A DNA stretch of 64,000 bases from Trichosporon coremiiforme (taxonomy: Eukaryota > Basidiomycota > Tremellomycetes > Trichosporonales > Trichosporonaceae), in the NCBI GenBank assembly GCA_039545355.1, contig BCJJ01000024.1, positions 655,953 through 719,952 on the forward strand, given 5' to 3'. The notes beneath the pieces were generated by a model. It was given only the letters and a program-made list of their open reading frames with translations. It was not told the DNA's origin and made no database searches. Each line of letters begins with the position of its first letter. Position 1 is the first letter of the stretch. This document shows, one piece after another, positions 10,985-21,551 of the stretch. The position numbers and the translations under genes are program-made.

Positions 10985-13090
10985 AACGGCGAGAAGATAG
11001 GAGCGATGAGCGGTGGGGAGAGAAGAGAAGCAAGTGCTTATGTTAAGAGAAAGTGCTTATGTTAAGAGCGCCGTTGTTGCTACTGCTGATGCGGTGGGCG
11101 TTAACGTTCGCACAGTGAGAGGAGTGCCGCATCGTCTGCACCATCCCCGAAACGGCAACACAAGATTTAAATTAGGTTTGAGTGCCACACACAGCCGACG
11201 TGTGGGCCCTTGATCCCCCACAACGCTTTACGAACCAGATTGCAGCGCTACAGGGGTAGGCGTTCCACTGTGCGTCACATGACGTATCGACGTTTAGCTG
11301 ATGATGAACCATATGTTGACCGATGTGCGGTCCATGTCGCTCCACCCTTACCCTCTCCCTGATCGGCCGCTTGCGCCGTGACACAACTGCTCCTGTGAAC
11401 TGGACACCGAACTCGCGTGACTCGACAGACTCAAGGCAGTGCTGGCAGGGATATGATACGTGAAACACTTTTGAGATCACCGCCTACAAGCACTTAACTT
11501 GACCCGAGATCACCGGACCAGGATGTCGACTTTGACTGTTCGTGGGGATCCTCCAGTCTAGGAACTACTGCCCGAAAGCAGGCTGCCCCGCTACGTCTCT
11601 CGTGCTCCCTGACTTCACGATGGACTTCTGTCAGCGCTTCAACACACTCGGAATGTAACAGTCTTTGAGGGCGGCTTTCACTCAGGCACCTTGGTCCAGC
11701 CCTGGCGACCCACGGCCATGCGATCGGCAGCACATCCAAAGTGGAGGGATCACACGGACGGAGAGTAACAAGTAACGGGTCTCGTGGTCCGCGAATTTTC
11801 TCCCCCATTCCACATGCCGTCATCGCTGCAAATGTTCGCACATCTATTCAACACTGCCATGAAGAAATTGGATATCGAAGATCGAGTACAGTTTGGGCTA
11901 TCATACGTCAGACCTCACTCTCTGGCATCTACTCGCATTGAAGCGAAGGGGCCGGGACTTGCAGTTGGTATGTTTTGGCGTGCCTGATGTTTTGGAGTGC
12001 CTGAATCGGGATGGCTATGCTTCATATGCAGACTCAGCCCAGGCCAGAATTTAGAGTCCGGCTGAAACTTTGATATATTTGACGGTTTCCGTGTGTGTTT
12101 ACCCCTATGGGGTTCACGTGCCGTTCAGAGGACAAAGGGGGCGAGAGGATTGGTGGTATAACATAACGGACTGCGCTAAACATCTCATGTAGGAGGCAAA
12201 TGCTCAGAGAAGACGGAAGAGTTACGCTGGCGTCGGTAACCTCCTTAACCTTACGATGGTTATGGAGCCCGACTTTCATTGGTCATTGCCGCCACATCCC
12301 CACCACGGCGGGATGACATGTCTGCATCGTCGGCCCCCTGTCCTACGGGACTGTGGCCTGTGCGCGCCACGATGAGCGCTGGCGCGTTAAGCGAGGTGGA
12401 GTTTTGTGTTGCTTAGCTGGTACCCTCGTTGTCCGTGCTGATTTGTGGAGCCATCGGTGTACGTTGATGGGTTGAGCTTCATTATAATCACCTGACCTGC
12501 GCAAGCAGTAGCGAGCTCCCAGAGTTGCGTAAGAAAGTCGACGTTTTATCGACGTACTTCCCATTTTGAGTATTTGGTTGCGCTGTTACACTGTACTAGG
12601 CAACTTACAGTCATGCTCTTCATGTACGAAAATGGACATTGCCTTTCTCATCAATGCCAAGCGTTGGTCGTTTGGGCTGACAAGACCACGTTCTCCCCGG
12701 CGAGTCATAAGTAGCAGGTTCTGCTCTTGGCGATTTGACAGGGGTACCTTCAGCAACCTCGTTCGAGGTCCTTGCAACGTTGGGCACCCGCCTCACTTTA
12801 CAACTGTATCGATGTGGTACGTGGAGCCGCCGGTTGTCATCACGACAAGGAACTGGGCATTGCCTGGGAAGTCGGTCACGCGCCTCTTCGCTTCGGGTCG
12901 CACGTATGTGGTGCAGGGAGGTCATTTTGAGTTGGACCAAAGAGGGAAGGGAGGGTGGTCAGTCAGATGGCGGCGGAAGTGGTAGGAGCCAGCAGCCTGC
13001 GGGCTGCGGGCTGAGAGGGGTAAGCAGATCAGTCGCTGAAACGTGAGTGTGTCCGTCATTGGACCTGCCCGGAACGACCTGGATTCCTCC
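10985..13090. other. intergenic region, no gene recognised
   Basis: About 2.1 kb with short conflicting reading frames on both strands and lower GC than the genes around it. None shows family similarity, a signal peptide with cysteine pattern, or splice-linked continuation that I could support. It contains a CACGTG core at 12115. It separates the cluster of small membrane proteins from the secreted protein gene. Confidence 0.5.
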
Positions 13091-13097
13091 TCGAAAG

Positions 13098-13106
13098 ATA
13101 TAAAGA
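13098..13106 (+). promoter_or_regulatory. TATA box of the secreted protein gene
   Basis: GATATAAAG lies about 45 bp upstream of the chosen start codon at 13152. It is a good TATA-box match. Its position favours the second ATG (13152) over an in-frame ATG at 13113, which would lie almost on top of the box. Confidence 0.45.
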
Positions 13107-13151
13107 CGGTCGATGGAAGTCAGAAAGGTCGAGCACCGCGCCCGCCAAGCC

Positions 13152-14060
13152 ATGACCCCCATCGCCCTCTTCCTTGCACTTGCCTCTATTGCCCGAGCAC
13201 TAGACTCTCCGGGCTGCACAAATGCTCGCATTGAGGACGGCTACGTGATCGCCGACTGCGTCGACGATGTGACCGGCAACGAATTCAACTACATCGACAT
13301 TCACAATAAGTTCAGAAACGCCTTTGAGAACCCTACTCCGGGTGACGTGGATATTGCCGACCGCATTTTCGCATCCTGGGTTTCTGTTGGAAACAACACA
13401 GCTTCAGCTTCAAAGCGGTCGTTTCCCCATCGGCTCAGGTCTGACAGTGGATCTGACGCTGGATCGTTTGTGACCGCCCCTAGGATCGCTTTCGACAATC
13501 TCGGTCGAGCAGAAGAGGGCCGGGCTGGAGCCGAACTGGCGGGAGGAGTCCTTGTACAAACTGCCTCACAAACCAGTCTGCGTTCCAACCGGGCCTGCGA
13601 CGGGCGCCACACAATCAAATTGGCCGTCGCCGGATTTACGTTTCTGACCGGAACGGTCGGTTTTATCGCTGCGATCGCGACGATTCATGACGTCTGGGGT
13701 CTTGGGTCCAAGCGGTCTAAAGACGGAAAAGCTAAACGCGACCAATGTGTCGAGGTGCACGACAAGGAGCTCGACGACCGAGTGTGCTTCTCGTGGGCCA
13801 AAGGAGACGCCCTCTATTACCAAAAGGATGCGGTGGACAAGGCCATCAAAGATTGCGTCTATGGCTGCATCGCCGACAACAAGTCGTGCCAGAGGTCTTG
13901 GCATACGAAGACCCAGCAGCACAACTGCCGGTGGCCGTGGCATTTCTGGAGCGACGAATGCAGCATCGAAGAGCACATGAACAACGTCTGCCTCAGCGAC
14001 CGCCCGAGGGGTTGCACAATCAACAAGAAGCTGAACGTCGATGTACCCGACCCGAAGTGA
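13152..14060 (+). CDS. putative secreted or membrane-anchored cysteine-rich protein with cyanovirin-like N-terminus
   Basis: A single-exon gene of 302 residues from ATG 13152. I chose this start because it opens a signal peptide (MTPIALFLALASIARA) and lies at the right distance from a TATA box. Residues about 20-80 have the spacing of a CVNH (cyanovirin-N homology) unit: a cysteine, NA.IEDGYVIADC, then a TG...IDIHNKFRNA stretch. This resemblance is weak and by eye only. One hydrophobic segment lies at about residues 155-185 (KLAVAGFTFLTGTVGFIAAI), followed by a Lys-rich stretch and a C-terminal domain with about ten cysteines and paired Trp residues. The layout suggests a type I membrane protein or two secreted domains. 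Isolated gene between gene-poor stretches. Function unknown. Confidence 0.65.
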   Translation: MTPIALFLALASIARALDSPGCTNARIEDGYVIADCVDDVTGNEFNYIDIHNKFRNAFENPTPGDVDIADRIFASWVSVGNNTASASKRSFPHRLRSDSGSDAGSFVTAPRIAFDNLGRAEEGRAGAELAGGVLVQTASQTSLRSNRACDGRHTIKLAVAGFTFLTGTVGFIAAIATIHDVWGLGSKRSKDGKAKRDQCVEVHDKELDDRVCFSWAKGDALYYQKDAVDKAIKDCVYGCIADNKSCQRSWHTKTQQHNCRWPWHFWSDECSIEEHMNNVCLSDRPRGCTINKKLNVDVPDPK

Positions 14061-15131
14061 GGTTCACGCATACGCAGCGACAACCCTGAGTTCAATATTT
14101 TCCCGTGATAACAGCTCTCCACTTTGTACAGACTTAACCGTGGGGCCTCCCCCGTCTCCCTCCCAAATCGGATGAACAAGATTAAAACATTCAAAATTCC
14201 AATATTGTGCGAAAACTCCATTATTATACGATTCGTGAAATCCCATAGCGACATGAAAAATGACTCCGAGGTCCCGTGCACACTGTGAGGTACGTGGTCA
14301 ATCGGTACATACTACAGGAAATACACCGGTATCCTGCACAGCGGCGGGACAAGAACACATCGAGATGCAGTCACCATAGCGCGGCGCCCACTGGGAAGGT
14401 CAATGGCCAGGCTTATGTATTTAAACTACCGGCAGCTAGCGTTGACGGGGTAAATCGTGAATGTGAAACAGAAGGGCTACGGACATCCGCGCGGTGTCGT
14501 CCGCAGTACACCAGCGCCTGCGCTGCTTGCCGTGTTGTTGTTGGGGCTCAAAGTCACACACAAACTGGCGGCGCACGTCAGAGCGACGCGAATGATATGA
14601 CATGGCGTTCACGCCGACCGACGGCACACGGGGTAAGGAGGGAGGTGGCGGTGTTGTCTAACGTCTAGACGATGCAGATACCAGGCTTGACCGAGAAAAC
14701 GGATCCTGAGTGATGGCCGCATTGGCACCACATTTGGCCTGGCGCTGGAGGGCCGTGCGAGCCACGCGTTTGGTCAGCGGGAGGTTTGCGTTAGCTAATT
14801 CGTATCATCATATTGTGAAGCAGTCCTTTCACGTAGTACGTCCTCAGGCGCATACGCCAGCTGCAGTGCGATGCGACAGACAAAACGTCCGTGCGTCAGT
14901 CAGCCGTCAGCCTGCATTGTGCAGAATCCTACACTGGGAAAGGGGGAACGCTTCAGACAGTGTTGCTGCCCTGTTGTCCGCCTGCAACGCCACGCCACGA
15001 ATGTGTCCAGCACGCGACTCCATCATGTCAGAGAATCCTCAGCTATAAGTTGAAGGCAGGAATCCTCTCGTACAACCCATCAACCACTAACAGCTCAGCA
15101 CCGCGACACCAGCCTTCAAGACCTTCCAACC
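14061..15131. other. intergenic region, no gene recognised
   Basis: About 1.1 kb, AT-richer just after the upstream gene (14150-14280, a likely 3' end). No supported gene. A TATA-like CTATAAG near 15043-15049 lies about 85 bp before the small membrane protein gene at 15132. Confidence 0.5.
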
Positions 15132-15446
15132 ATGGATCCAGCCCGCAACCGAGCCCATCCAGCGGGTTCCGAGACCGACCGCCGAGCCGCAGAGGAGATG
15201 CGAGCCACCTGCATCGTCATCAAGGGCACGCATAACCAGGGCCCCATCCGCACCGGCCTCGTACTCGTCCTCTCGGGTATACTTATTGGGATTCTCAACT
15301 GGGAGTTCACGCACGTGTGGAGTGGCGGCCAGCCCCGGATGTCGTCTACGACGCACACTGTAGTCACTCTCGCGTTGCTCATTTCGGCCGTGCACATTAT
15401 CGACCTGGCCAAGAGGATTACGGTCTTCAACTCGCCGCGTAACTAA
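15132..15446 (+). CDS. small two-membrane-segment protein, probable distant family member E
   Basis: A 104-residue open frame on the plus strand. The N-terminal 35 residues are hydrophilic. Two hydrophobic segments follow (about residues 38-60 and 73-93), separated by a loop THVWSGGQPRMSS that resembles TSLMWSGHPDSAW of member D. The size and layout match members A-D, but it lies 4 kb away on the other strand, lacks the VHE-type end, and stops at TAA without an obvious GTGAGT donor. The relationship is therefore tentative. A TATA-like element lies about 85 bp upstream. Function unknown. Confidence 0.5.
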   Translation: MDPARNRAHPAGSETDRRAAEEMRATCIVIKGTHNQGPIRTGLVLVLSGILIGILNWEFTHVWSGGQPRMSSTTHTVVTLALLISAVHIIDLAKRITVFNSPRN

Positions 15447-15751
15447 GTAGAGGCATGGAGGCCGAGTCAGACGCAAGGAAACACGGATCACACAGAGAGC
15501 GTTCCGTGCTGCTGACGAGCAGCGAGACAATAGGTTAGTTGTAGTGTCAGTGATGTCAGAATTGTGAACGTATAGAGTGGATATCTGCAAAGTCGTGTCA
15601 GTTGCGCAAGGTAGTCTAGTCAGGCATCAATCTGGGACAGACGGAGGGCCATGTTGAAGCGGCGTCGCGGGGCCGATACTGCACGGACCTCGGCGGTGGA
15701 GGTGGCTTGTGAGCGGAGACATGGGCGGAGGTGGGTGTCGGGGTGGAGGTG

Positions 15752-15759
15752 TCACGTGA
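15752..15759. promoter_or_regulatory. palindromic TCACGTGA E-box upstream of eIF4B
   Basis: A perfect 8-bp TCACGTGA palindrome about 370 bp upstream of the eIF4B start codon. In fungi this is a Cbf1/bHLH-type site. A second copy lies at 23217-23224 in a gene-poor stretch. A regulatory role here is inference. Confidence 0.3.
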
Positions 15760-15911
15760 TTGGATGCATATCGCCGGAATCTCCGACCGCGTGGCTTTCC
15801 GATATCGTCACGAACTTTTGCTAGAGCACGGCAGGCACGAGGCGCCGAGGCTACGGTGAGCGAGCGAGCGCCTGGGCCACCCAGCGTCACGGGCCTGAGC
15901 CAGTGAACCTA

Positions 15912-16003
15912 GCCCAGCCTGCGTGCCAGCCAGTGCCAGCCAGTGTGCCAGCCTAGCCAGCCTAGCCAGCCTACCGCCAGCCGCCAGCCAGAGCCAGCCA
16001 GAG
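15912..16003 (+). repeat. CCAGC-type low-complexity repeat in the eIF4B leader
   Basis: About 90 bases built of imperfect units such as GCCAGCCAGT, CTAGCCAGC and CGCCAGC. It lies 120-210 bases upstream of the eIF4B start codon, in the probable promoter or 5' leader. Confidence 0.7.
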
Positions 16004-16122
16004 TGCTCGACGGCGACGAGTCTGTCACAGTCACTGTCACTGTCGACGGCAACGCCCTCCAACCCACCTCAAACTTTCCTTCCAACCCCCCTACCCCACC
16101 AACCAACAAAACAACAGTCACC

Positions 16123-17719
16123 ATGCGTGAGTCCCCGCAACGAGCACGCACAGACAAAAGAACCAGTCCGATGCGCCTGCGACTCACTCCGAAATGTCAT
16201 CCGATCATGCGAAAACTGACATCCGTAGCTCCCAAGAAAAAGGCTCAGAAGATGGCCCTCGCCGACTTCTTCGCCGAGACCAGTACGTCCGAATCCGCGA
16301 AGGAGCGCTGACAAAATCCAGCCGGCGGAAGCTCGTGGGCCGACGAGATGGAGTCGCTCCCCACTGCGCGTATGTTTACCTTTGGGTGCTAGGGACCCCA
16401 GGGACCTGGAACTGGAACACTGAACGGGAACACTGACGCTCACAGCCGCCGCCCGTGAGGACACCGGCCCCCGCCGCGGCGAGCCCGGCTACCTCGACAG
16501 CATGCCCGACCGCGCTGCGCGCTCGTTCGGCGGTGCGCCTATGGGTCGCGCCGAGAACCCGCTCCCGGACGTGCCGCCGTTCACTGCCTTTGTCGGCAAC
16601 CTCACCTTTGAGGTCCAGGACGACGAAGTGCGTGACTTCTTCGCCGAGGTCAAGCCCATCTCGGTCCGCCTCGTCAAGGACTCGGAGGGCAAGGCCAAGG
16701 GTTTCGGCTACGTCGAGTTCGGCTCGCGCGACGACCTCAAGAACGCGCTCGACCTTTCGGGCCAGAACCTCGGCGGACGCACTGTGCGCATCAACGTCGC
16801 CGAGGCCCCCTCGCGCCCCGGCCGCGAGTACACCCCGTCGGCTGCCGACGAGGCTTCGCAGTGGCGTCGCACTGCCCCGCTTGCCCCGCGTGAGCCCCCT
16901 GCCCCCCGCCGCACCTTCTCGGGTGCGTCCCACGACGACCGTGACTGGGGAGCTGCCCGTGGTGCCAAGTTCACCCCCTCGCGCGAGAGCAGCGGCTACG
17001 GCCGTCCCCGTGGCGAGCGTGAGCACCACCACGAGCCCACCGTCGCCGACGAGGCCAACCAGTGGCGCTCGGCTAAGCCCCTCGTCGCTGCTTCCGAGGG
17101 TGCCCGTGGACCCCGTGGCGGACGGGATACGCCCCCTCACCGCCCCGCCGGCCCGGCCGACACGGAGAGCACGTGGGCTCGCGGCACGCGTGTCGCTACG
17201 CCGCCTGCTGCGCCGGCCGAGCCGCAGCGCCCGCGCCTGAACCTCCTTGCGCGTAGCGAGAAGGCCGAGGGCGGAGCTGCCGGAGCCTCGTCGGCGGGCA
17301 GCGGTGCGTCGCCGTTCGGCGCCGCGCGTCCCGTCGACACGCTGTCGCGTGAGCGCGAGGCCGAGGAGCGCCTCGCCGCCCGCCAGGCTGCGGCCAGCAA
17401 GCAGCGCGAGGACGCCGAGAAGGCCAAGCAGGCGGCCAAGGAGCGCCGCGAGCGCGAGCACCAGGAGGCGCGCGAGCGCCGCCCCGTCCGCGTCCACCCC
17501 TCCCGCCTGCCCCCCAAGGAGCCCAAGGAGGCCAAGGAGGACGAGGACGGCTTCGAGGCCGTGCCCGCCAAGGGAACACGAGCGGCCGCCGCCCACGTTG
17601 AAGACAGCGCACCCAAGTCGTCTGGCCTCAAGAAGGAGAACAAGGGCTTCTCCTTTGCTGCCGCTGCCGGCGCCCTCGACGACGAGCTCGCAGAGGACAC
17701 TGACAAGTTGCATGTGTAG
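16123..17719 (+). CDS. TIF3: eukaryotic translation initiation factor 4B
   Basis: Four exons: 16123-16126, 16229-16282, 16322-16369 and 16446-17719, giving 459 residues. eIF4B stimulates the eIF4A helicase and 43S recruitment in the cytoplasm. The spliced N-terminus reads MPPKKKAQKMALADFFAE followed by SSWADEMESLPTAP, the conserved eIF4B start. An RRM follows at about residues 80-155, with FVGNLTF (RNP2) and GKAKGFGYVEF (RNP1). Next come repeats containing DEASQWRR and DEANQWRSAKPL, as in yeast Tif3 repeats, and a charged Arg/Glu/Ala helix region (about 295-355). The C-terminus is acidic (DDELAEDTDKLHV). The first coding exon has only four bases (ATG plus C). All junctions keep the frame. A long open frame on the opposite strand is a codon-bias shadow. 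Confident. Confidence 0.94.
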
Positions 17720-18114
17720 ACTTAGTTAGACTGGATGTCATGTTTGGGTTTGGGCAGATGTCTGTCTCAGCCGAGGTCGCGCAGCGGCTGCAGGCTGGGG
17801 CGAGGCGAGGGGCACGCTGAGAGGCAGAGCAAGCAAGTCACGCAGCCAAAGCGATGGATTACATGACGGATTCAGGTATCCATGATCAATTGTGTACGAA
17901 TATGTTTGACACACTCCGAGCTAGCCTCTAACAGCGGCAACTGCAAGCCCGGTCAGAACCGTCATGACCACGAACAGATAACAATGTGCTACTTCATACA
18001 TTCTTGTCTCGTTACATCGTCCGTGCTGGTCGTTCCAGTATCTTGTATGGTGTGTACGGGTGTGTACTTTTGGTTACGCCTCCCAACTCGACTCTCCCTC
18101 GTCCTCCTCCACGT

Positions 18115-19702
18115 CTAGACCAAGTCAATAGCAAGGCTCTTGGCAATCGTCGGCCAATCAATGCCTGTCCGATCATGTCCACAGTCCGCCGGCCACGCCG
18201 CCCTCAACGCATCGAAGGCCGCGTCTCCGGGACTACTCTTGGTTCGTGACGGAATACCAAAGACGGAGGTCCACGGCCCCACGCCCTTGCGTCCCCTGCT
18301 CTTCTCGCCAATCTCGAGCACGAGCCGGGCCTGCGGGGCGCCATACACGTTCGCAATGGCGAGTTGGCGCAGGTGGTCCAGGAGCACGAAGGCCGGATCG
18401 CCCAGGTTCTGGAGCAGGTCGCACACGGCCTGCACCTGGATCATGGTCGCGCGTGCCAGTGGGGACTTGGGCGCCGTGATAGCCACCGAAGTGAGTGTCA
18501 CGGCGGCAATCGTGGCGTAGTACCGCATGAACCAGTGCGTCTTGGCTACTTCGGGCATGACGGAGAACAAGGACAGGGACGTCGCAATCATCATGTTGCA
18601 CCGTCTCAGCAGGGCACTGAACGCCGTCGCCTGGTCGGTGTACGGCCGGAGTATGGAGAGGATCACTGCGCTCATGGCTGACGCGAGTGCGTGCTGTTGC
18701 AATGTCAAGGGTGCGTTTTCGGGATCCACGGCAGGCGCCGTGTTCTCGGGGTTTCCGCCTGCTACGACAGACGCGCGACACTTGAAGTTGAACGGCATCA
18801 CGGCCTCGAAGTCGATGAGGCGCTCGTAGATGGGCCATACTTCGTCGTGGGGCACCTTGGCGCCGGACATTGTGATCTGGAGCGCCCTGCATTGTCAGCT
18901 GGCATCCCCATCATGAGAGAGTATGAACAACGAGCATTGAGTACTGAGCATTGAGCATTGAGCGAAGCGAACCCCGAGTCATCCCACACCAGCCCCGAGT
19001 CACCATCACACGAGATCACCCACAGACCGAACCCATCGTCACACAAGGAAACGGAAGGAGTAACGTGGAATTCGATCGCGTCCCGATTTCCTGGGTGGTA
19101 GTTCTGCCACAACTCAAATGAGTTGAGGGCGACCAACGAACCTGAGTTCGCTTAGGCGAGGCATTCGGGCGTCGGTCGTCGCGACTCCCGACACACACTT
19201 GTTTCCCGATGCTTCGCCCGAATTCTTAACTCCGGCGGCACACCAGTGCAAGCTTTCAGGCGCCAAAACTCTCTGGCTCCCAGGATCCATGTTTCCCCCA
19301 CTCTGATTCGACGCATGCCCGCTCGGTCGGTCGCGGAGTAGCACCCGCTACAGGAAGACCGCCTTAACGCCCCTCCGGACCGGCGGCAGGAGCCTCGTTA
19401 CTGCCGCTGAAGCACAACTAGAGTCACTCGGCGCCACGCCATACAAGGTGGACAGCTGCAACCGCCGGCAATAGCACAGGCGGTTGAAACCGCAAGCGAG
19501 CCTCGCCCTGGCCACAGCCGTGCCAAGACCTGCGACAGCCGGGATCGCGGACAGGTTCTGCACAAACGAGAGGACGTACATCCGACGTTCATGCGATGAA
19601 CCGCCGGAGCTAAGCATGGCTTGGGGCTGCAACGCGGTATCGCCCGGCTGGCAAACCGTGGGAGTCCACGCAGCTGGCGACGCAACCTTGCGCAGCTCCC
19701 AG

Positions 19703-19771
<69 letters not shown>

Positions 19772-21551
19772 CTGCGGTTCACTGCCCGCTCGCAGTCACC
19801 CGAGCCGTACTCGCTACTCATCGCCCGCTCTGCTCTTCGCTCACCATCACGATGTACTCACTCATTGGCCAGCTTGGCGAAAGCAAACTTGCACTTGTTG
19901 AACTCGCTGTCCTGGGGCATGGGCACGTCAAACTGCTTGAGGGGCAGGCCGCCGGGGCGCCCCGTCGCGTGCGCGAGGATGACGTCCTCGAGCAGCACCT
20001 CCCAGAAGACGTTGGGTGCCTCGTGCGACCGGCCGCGATGCAGGCCCATGCTCTGCATGATGCGCATCGTCTCGCCGAACACGGGGCTGCACTGTCGCGC
20101 ACCCTCTGATGGGTCGCTGTAGAGACTGTAGTTGATGAGGATGTGGAGACATTGCGCGGCCGCAACCGTGTGGCTCGTCGTCACGCGCAGACACTCGCCC
20201 GCCAGACGGAAGTACCGCTCGTGCTGGACCGGCGGGTCGATCTTGGGTGCAAACATGCCGCCCATGCCTAGGACGGCGTAGAGGAGGGCGAGGCGGTGGG
20301 GGTGGGTCGTGTCCGTCCAGATCGGGGTGGGAGGGGAGGAGTAGAAGCCCTCGAGGAGGCGGGCGAGCTCGTCGTGCGGCACCACGTCGTGCGACCACGC
20401 ATAGTGCCGCCAGTACATGCCCAGCAGCGTTACGGCCATGTCGCGCGAGGGGAGCTGGTTCACGAGCGTCGCAAAGTTGTTGCCCACGCCGCCGGGCGTC
20501 GCGCCGCCCTCCTCCTCGTGGATCTCGTACCCGAACCCGTGGCCCGTACCGTACCGCCCATCAGCAGAGGGGCGGAGCACCGTCTCGCCGTCGCCCTGCT
20601 GCTGCCCGCCGCACTCGCGCACGCGGTGCTGGAGGACAGAGAACCACTCGTCACCGACGGGGAAGCCGCCGTTCATCTCCTGCTCCAGGGCGCCGGGTAG
20701 GCTGCCCGGGGGCGTGTACTCCATGTGCAGCGGCATGTTCATCGGCACGTCTGAGATGGCGAGCGCGTCCAGGCCGCCCGTCGCGCCGCCGAGCTGTGAG
20801 TGATTCTGCGCAGACAGGTTCTGCGCCGTGAGCATGTGGCTGTGGCCGTGGCCGTGGTGCGCGCCGCCGAGCCAGGAGTGCGAGTGAGAATGCGAGCTTC
20901 CACTAGCCGAGGTCGCGGTCGCGCTCGTCGCACTCGCCGACGAGCCGAGGTCGGAGCCCGAGTCGTCCCCCTCCAGGTCGCGAGGGAGGGCAATGCCGTG
21001 GTTCCGCAGAGCTCCCTCCAGTTGTCGGATCCGGGCTTGCAGCTGCTCAGTCGGCTGCGACGAGATCCTGCCCGTCAGCTACGTTAAAGGATGAGATGCT
21101 TACAGAGCGTACTTCGGCCGACGAGTGCCATTGGGGCACCGGTCGCCCATCCCAACGCGCACACAGTTCGTGCATGGCACTGCGGCGGTTAGCTATCCAT
21201 TGATTCGGACTCGGAATTCAGATCTGGATGTCTTGCGCTTGGCGCACAGCGCCGGAGCGCCGTCGGTCGTTTCCGTTGTGAGAACTCACCCTGCCTGTTG
21301 CATCGCAGTTTCAGTCGTCGGCATTCTGCGTCGTTAGCGTCGATCTCGGTGCACACATGCAGAGAAGAGCTTGGACAGCTGATTACGGCTAGCACTCGGC
21401 ACGGCTCGCCTCGGCTCGCTATTGCGGCGGCAGACGGCTGTACCGGCCGGCTCTGGGGGACGAGTTACTCACCAGCACAAGAGGTCCGGACGGCCCCCCT
21501 CTTCTTCGGCGGGGGATTCGGCACCTCGTTGTCCATGTTGTTGGCCGTCAT
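18115..21551 (-). CDS. Zn2Cys6 fungal-specific transcription factor
   Basis: Five exons on the minus strand: 21551-21473, 21325-21290, 21179-21104, 21067-19862 and 18886-18115, giving 722 residues. The first three exons together build a binuclear zinc cluster with Cys at about 25, 28, 35, 41, 44 and 53 (C-x2-C-x6-C-x5-C-x2-C-x8-C) and RRLKLRC, preceded by a basic PPPKKRG stretch. A short coiled coil (LQARIRQLEGAL) follows, then a Ser/His-rich linker and the fungal_trans middle domain (LLGMYWRHYAWSHDVV, GLHRG). The last exon gives the helical C-terminal half. Exon 4 ends at GA before GTGAGT, and exon 5 restores GAG and continues in frame across an unusually long intron (19861-18887, about 975 nt) that holds a 68-C run. 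Such proteins bind DNA in the nucleus; the targets are unknown. Confidence 0.85.
19703..19770. repeat. homopolymer run of 68 C
   Basis: Sixty-eight consecutive C on the plus strand, inside the long last intron of the Zn2Cys6 factor gene. On the transcript this is a run of G. The exact length may reflect assembly or sequencing limits. Runs like this are prone to slippage and can fold as G-quadruplex on the G strand. Confidence 0.9.

Noticed and set aside
16376..17713. 445-codon open frame antisense to eIF4B
   Set aside because: Shadow of the eIF4B coding sequence; no start context, no homology.
19703..19770. Poly-C run read as a poly-Pro or poly-Gly coding segment
   Set aside because: Frames across it (PPPP on plus, GGGG on minus) have no family context, and the run falls inside an intron that joins two clearly linked exons of the transcription factor gene.
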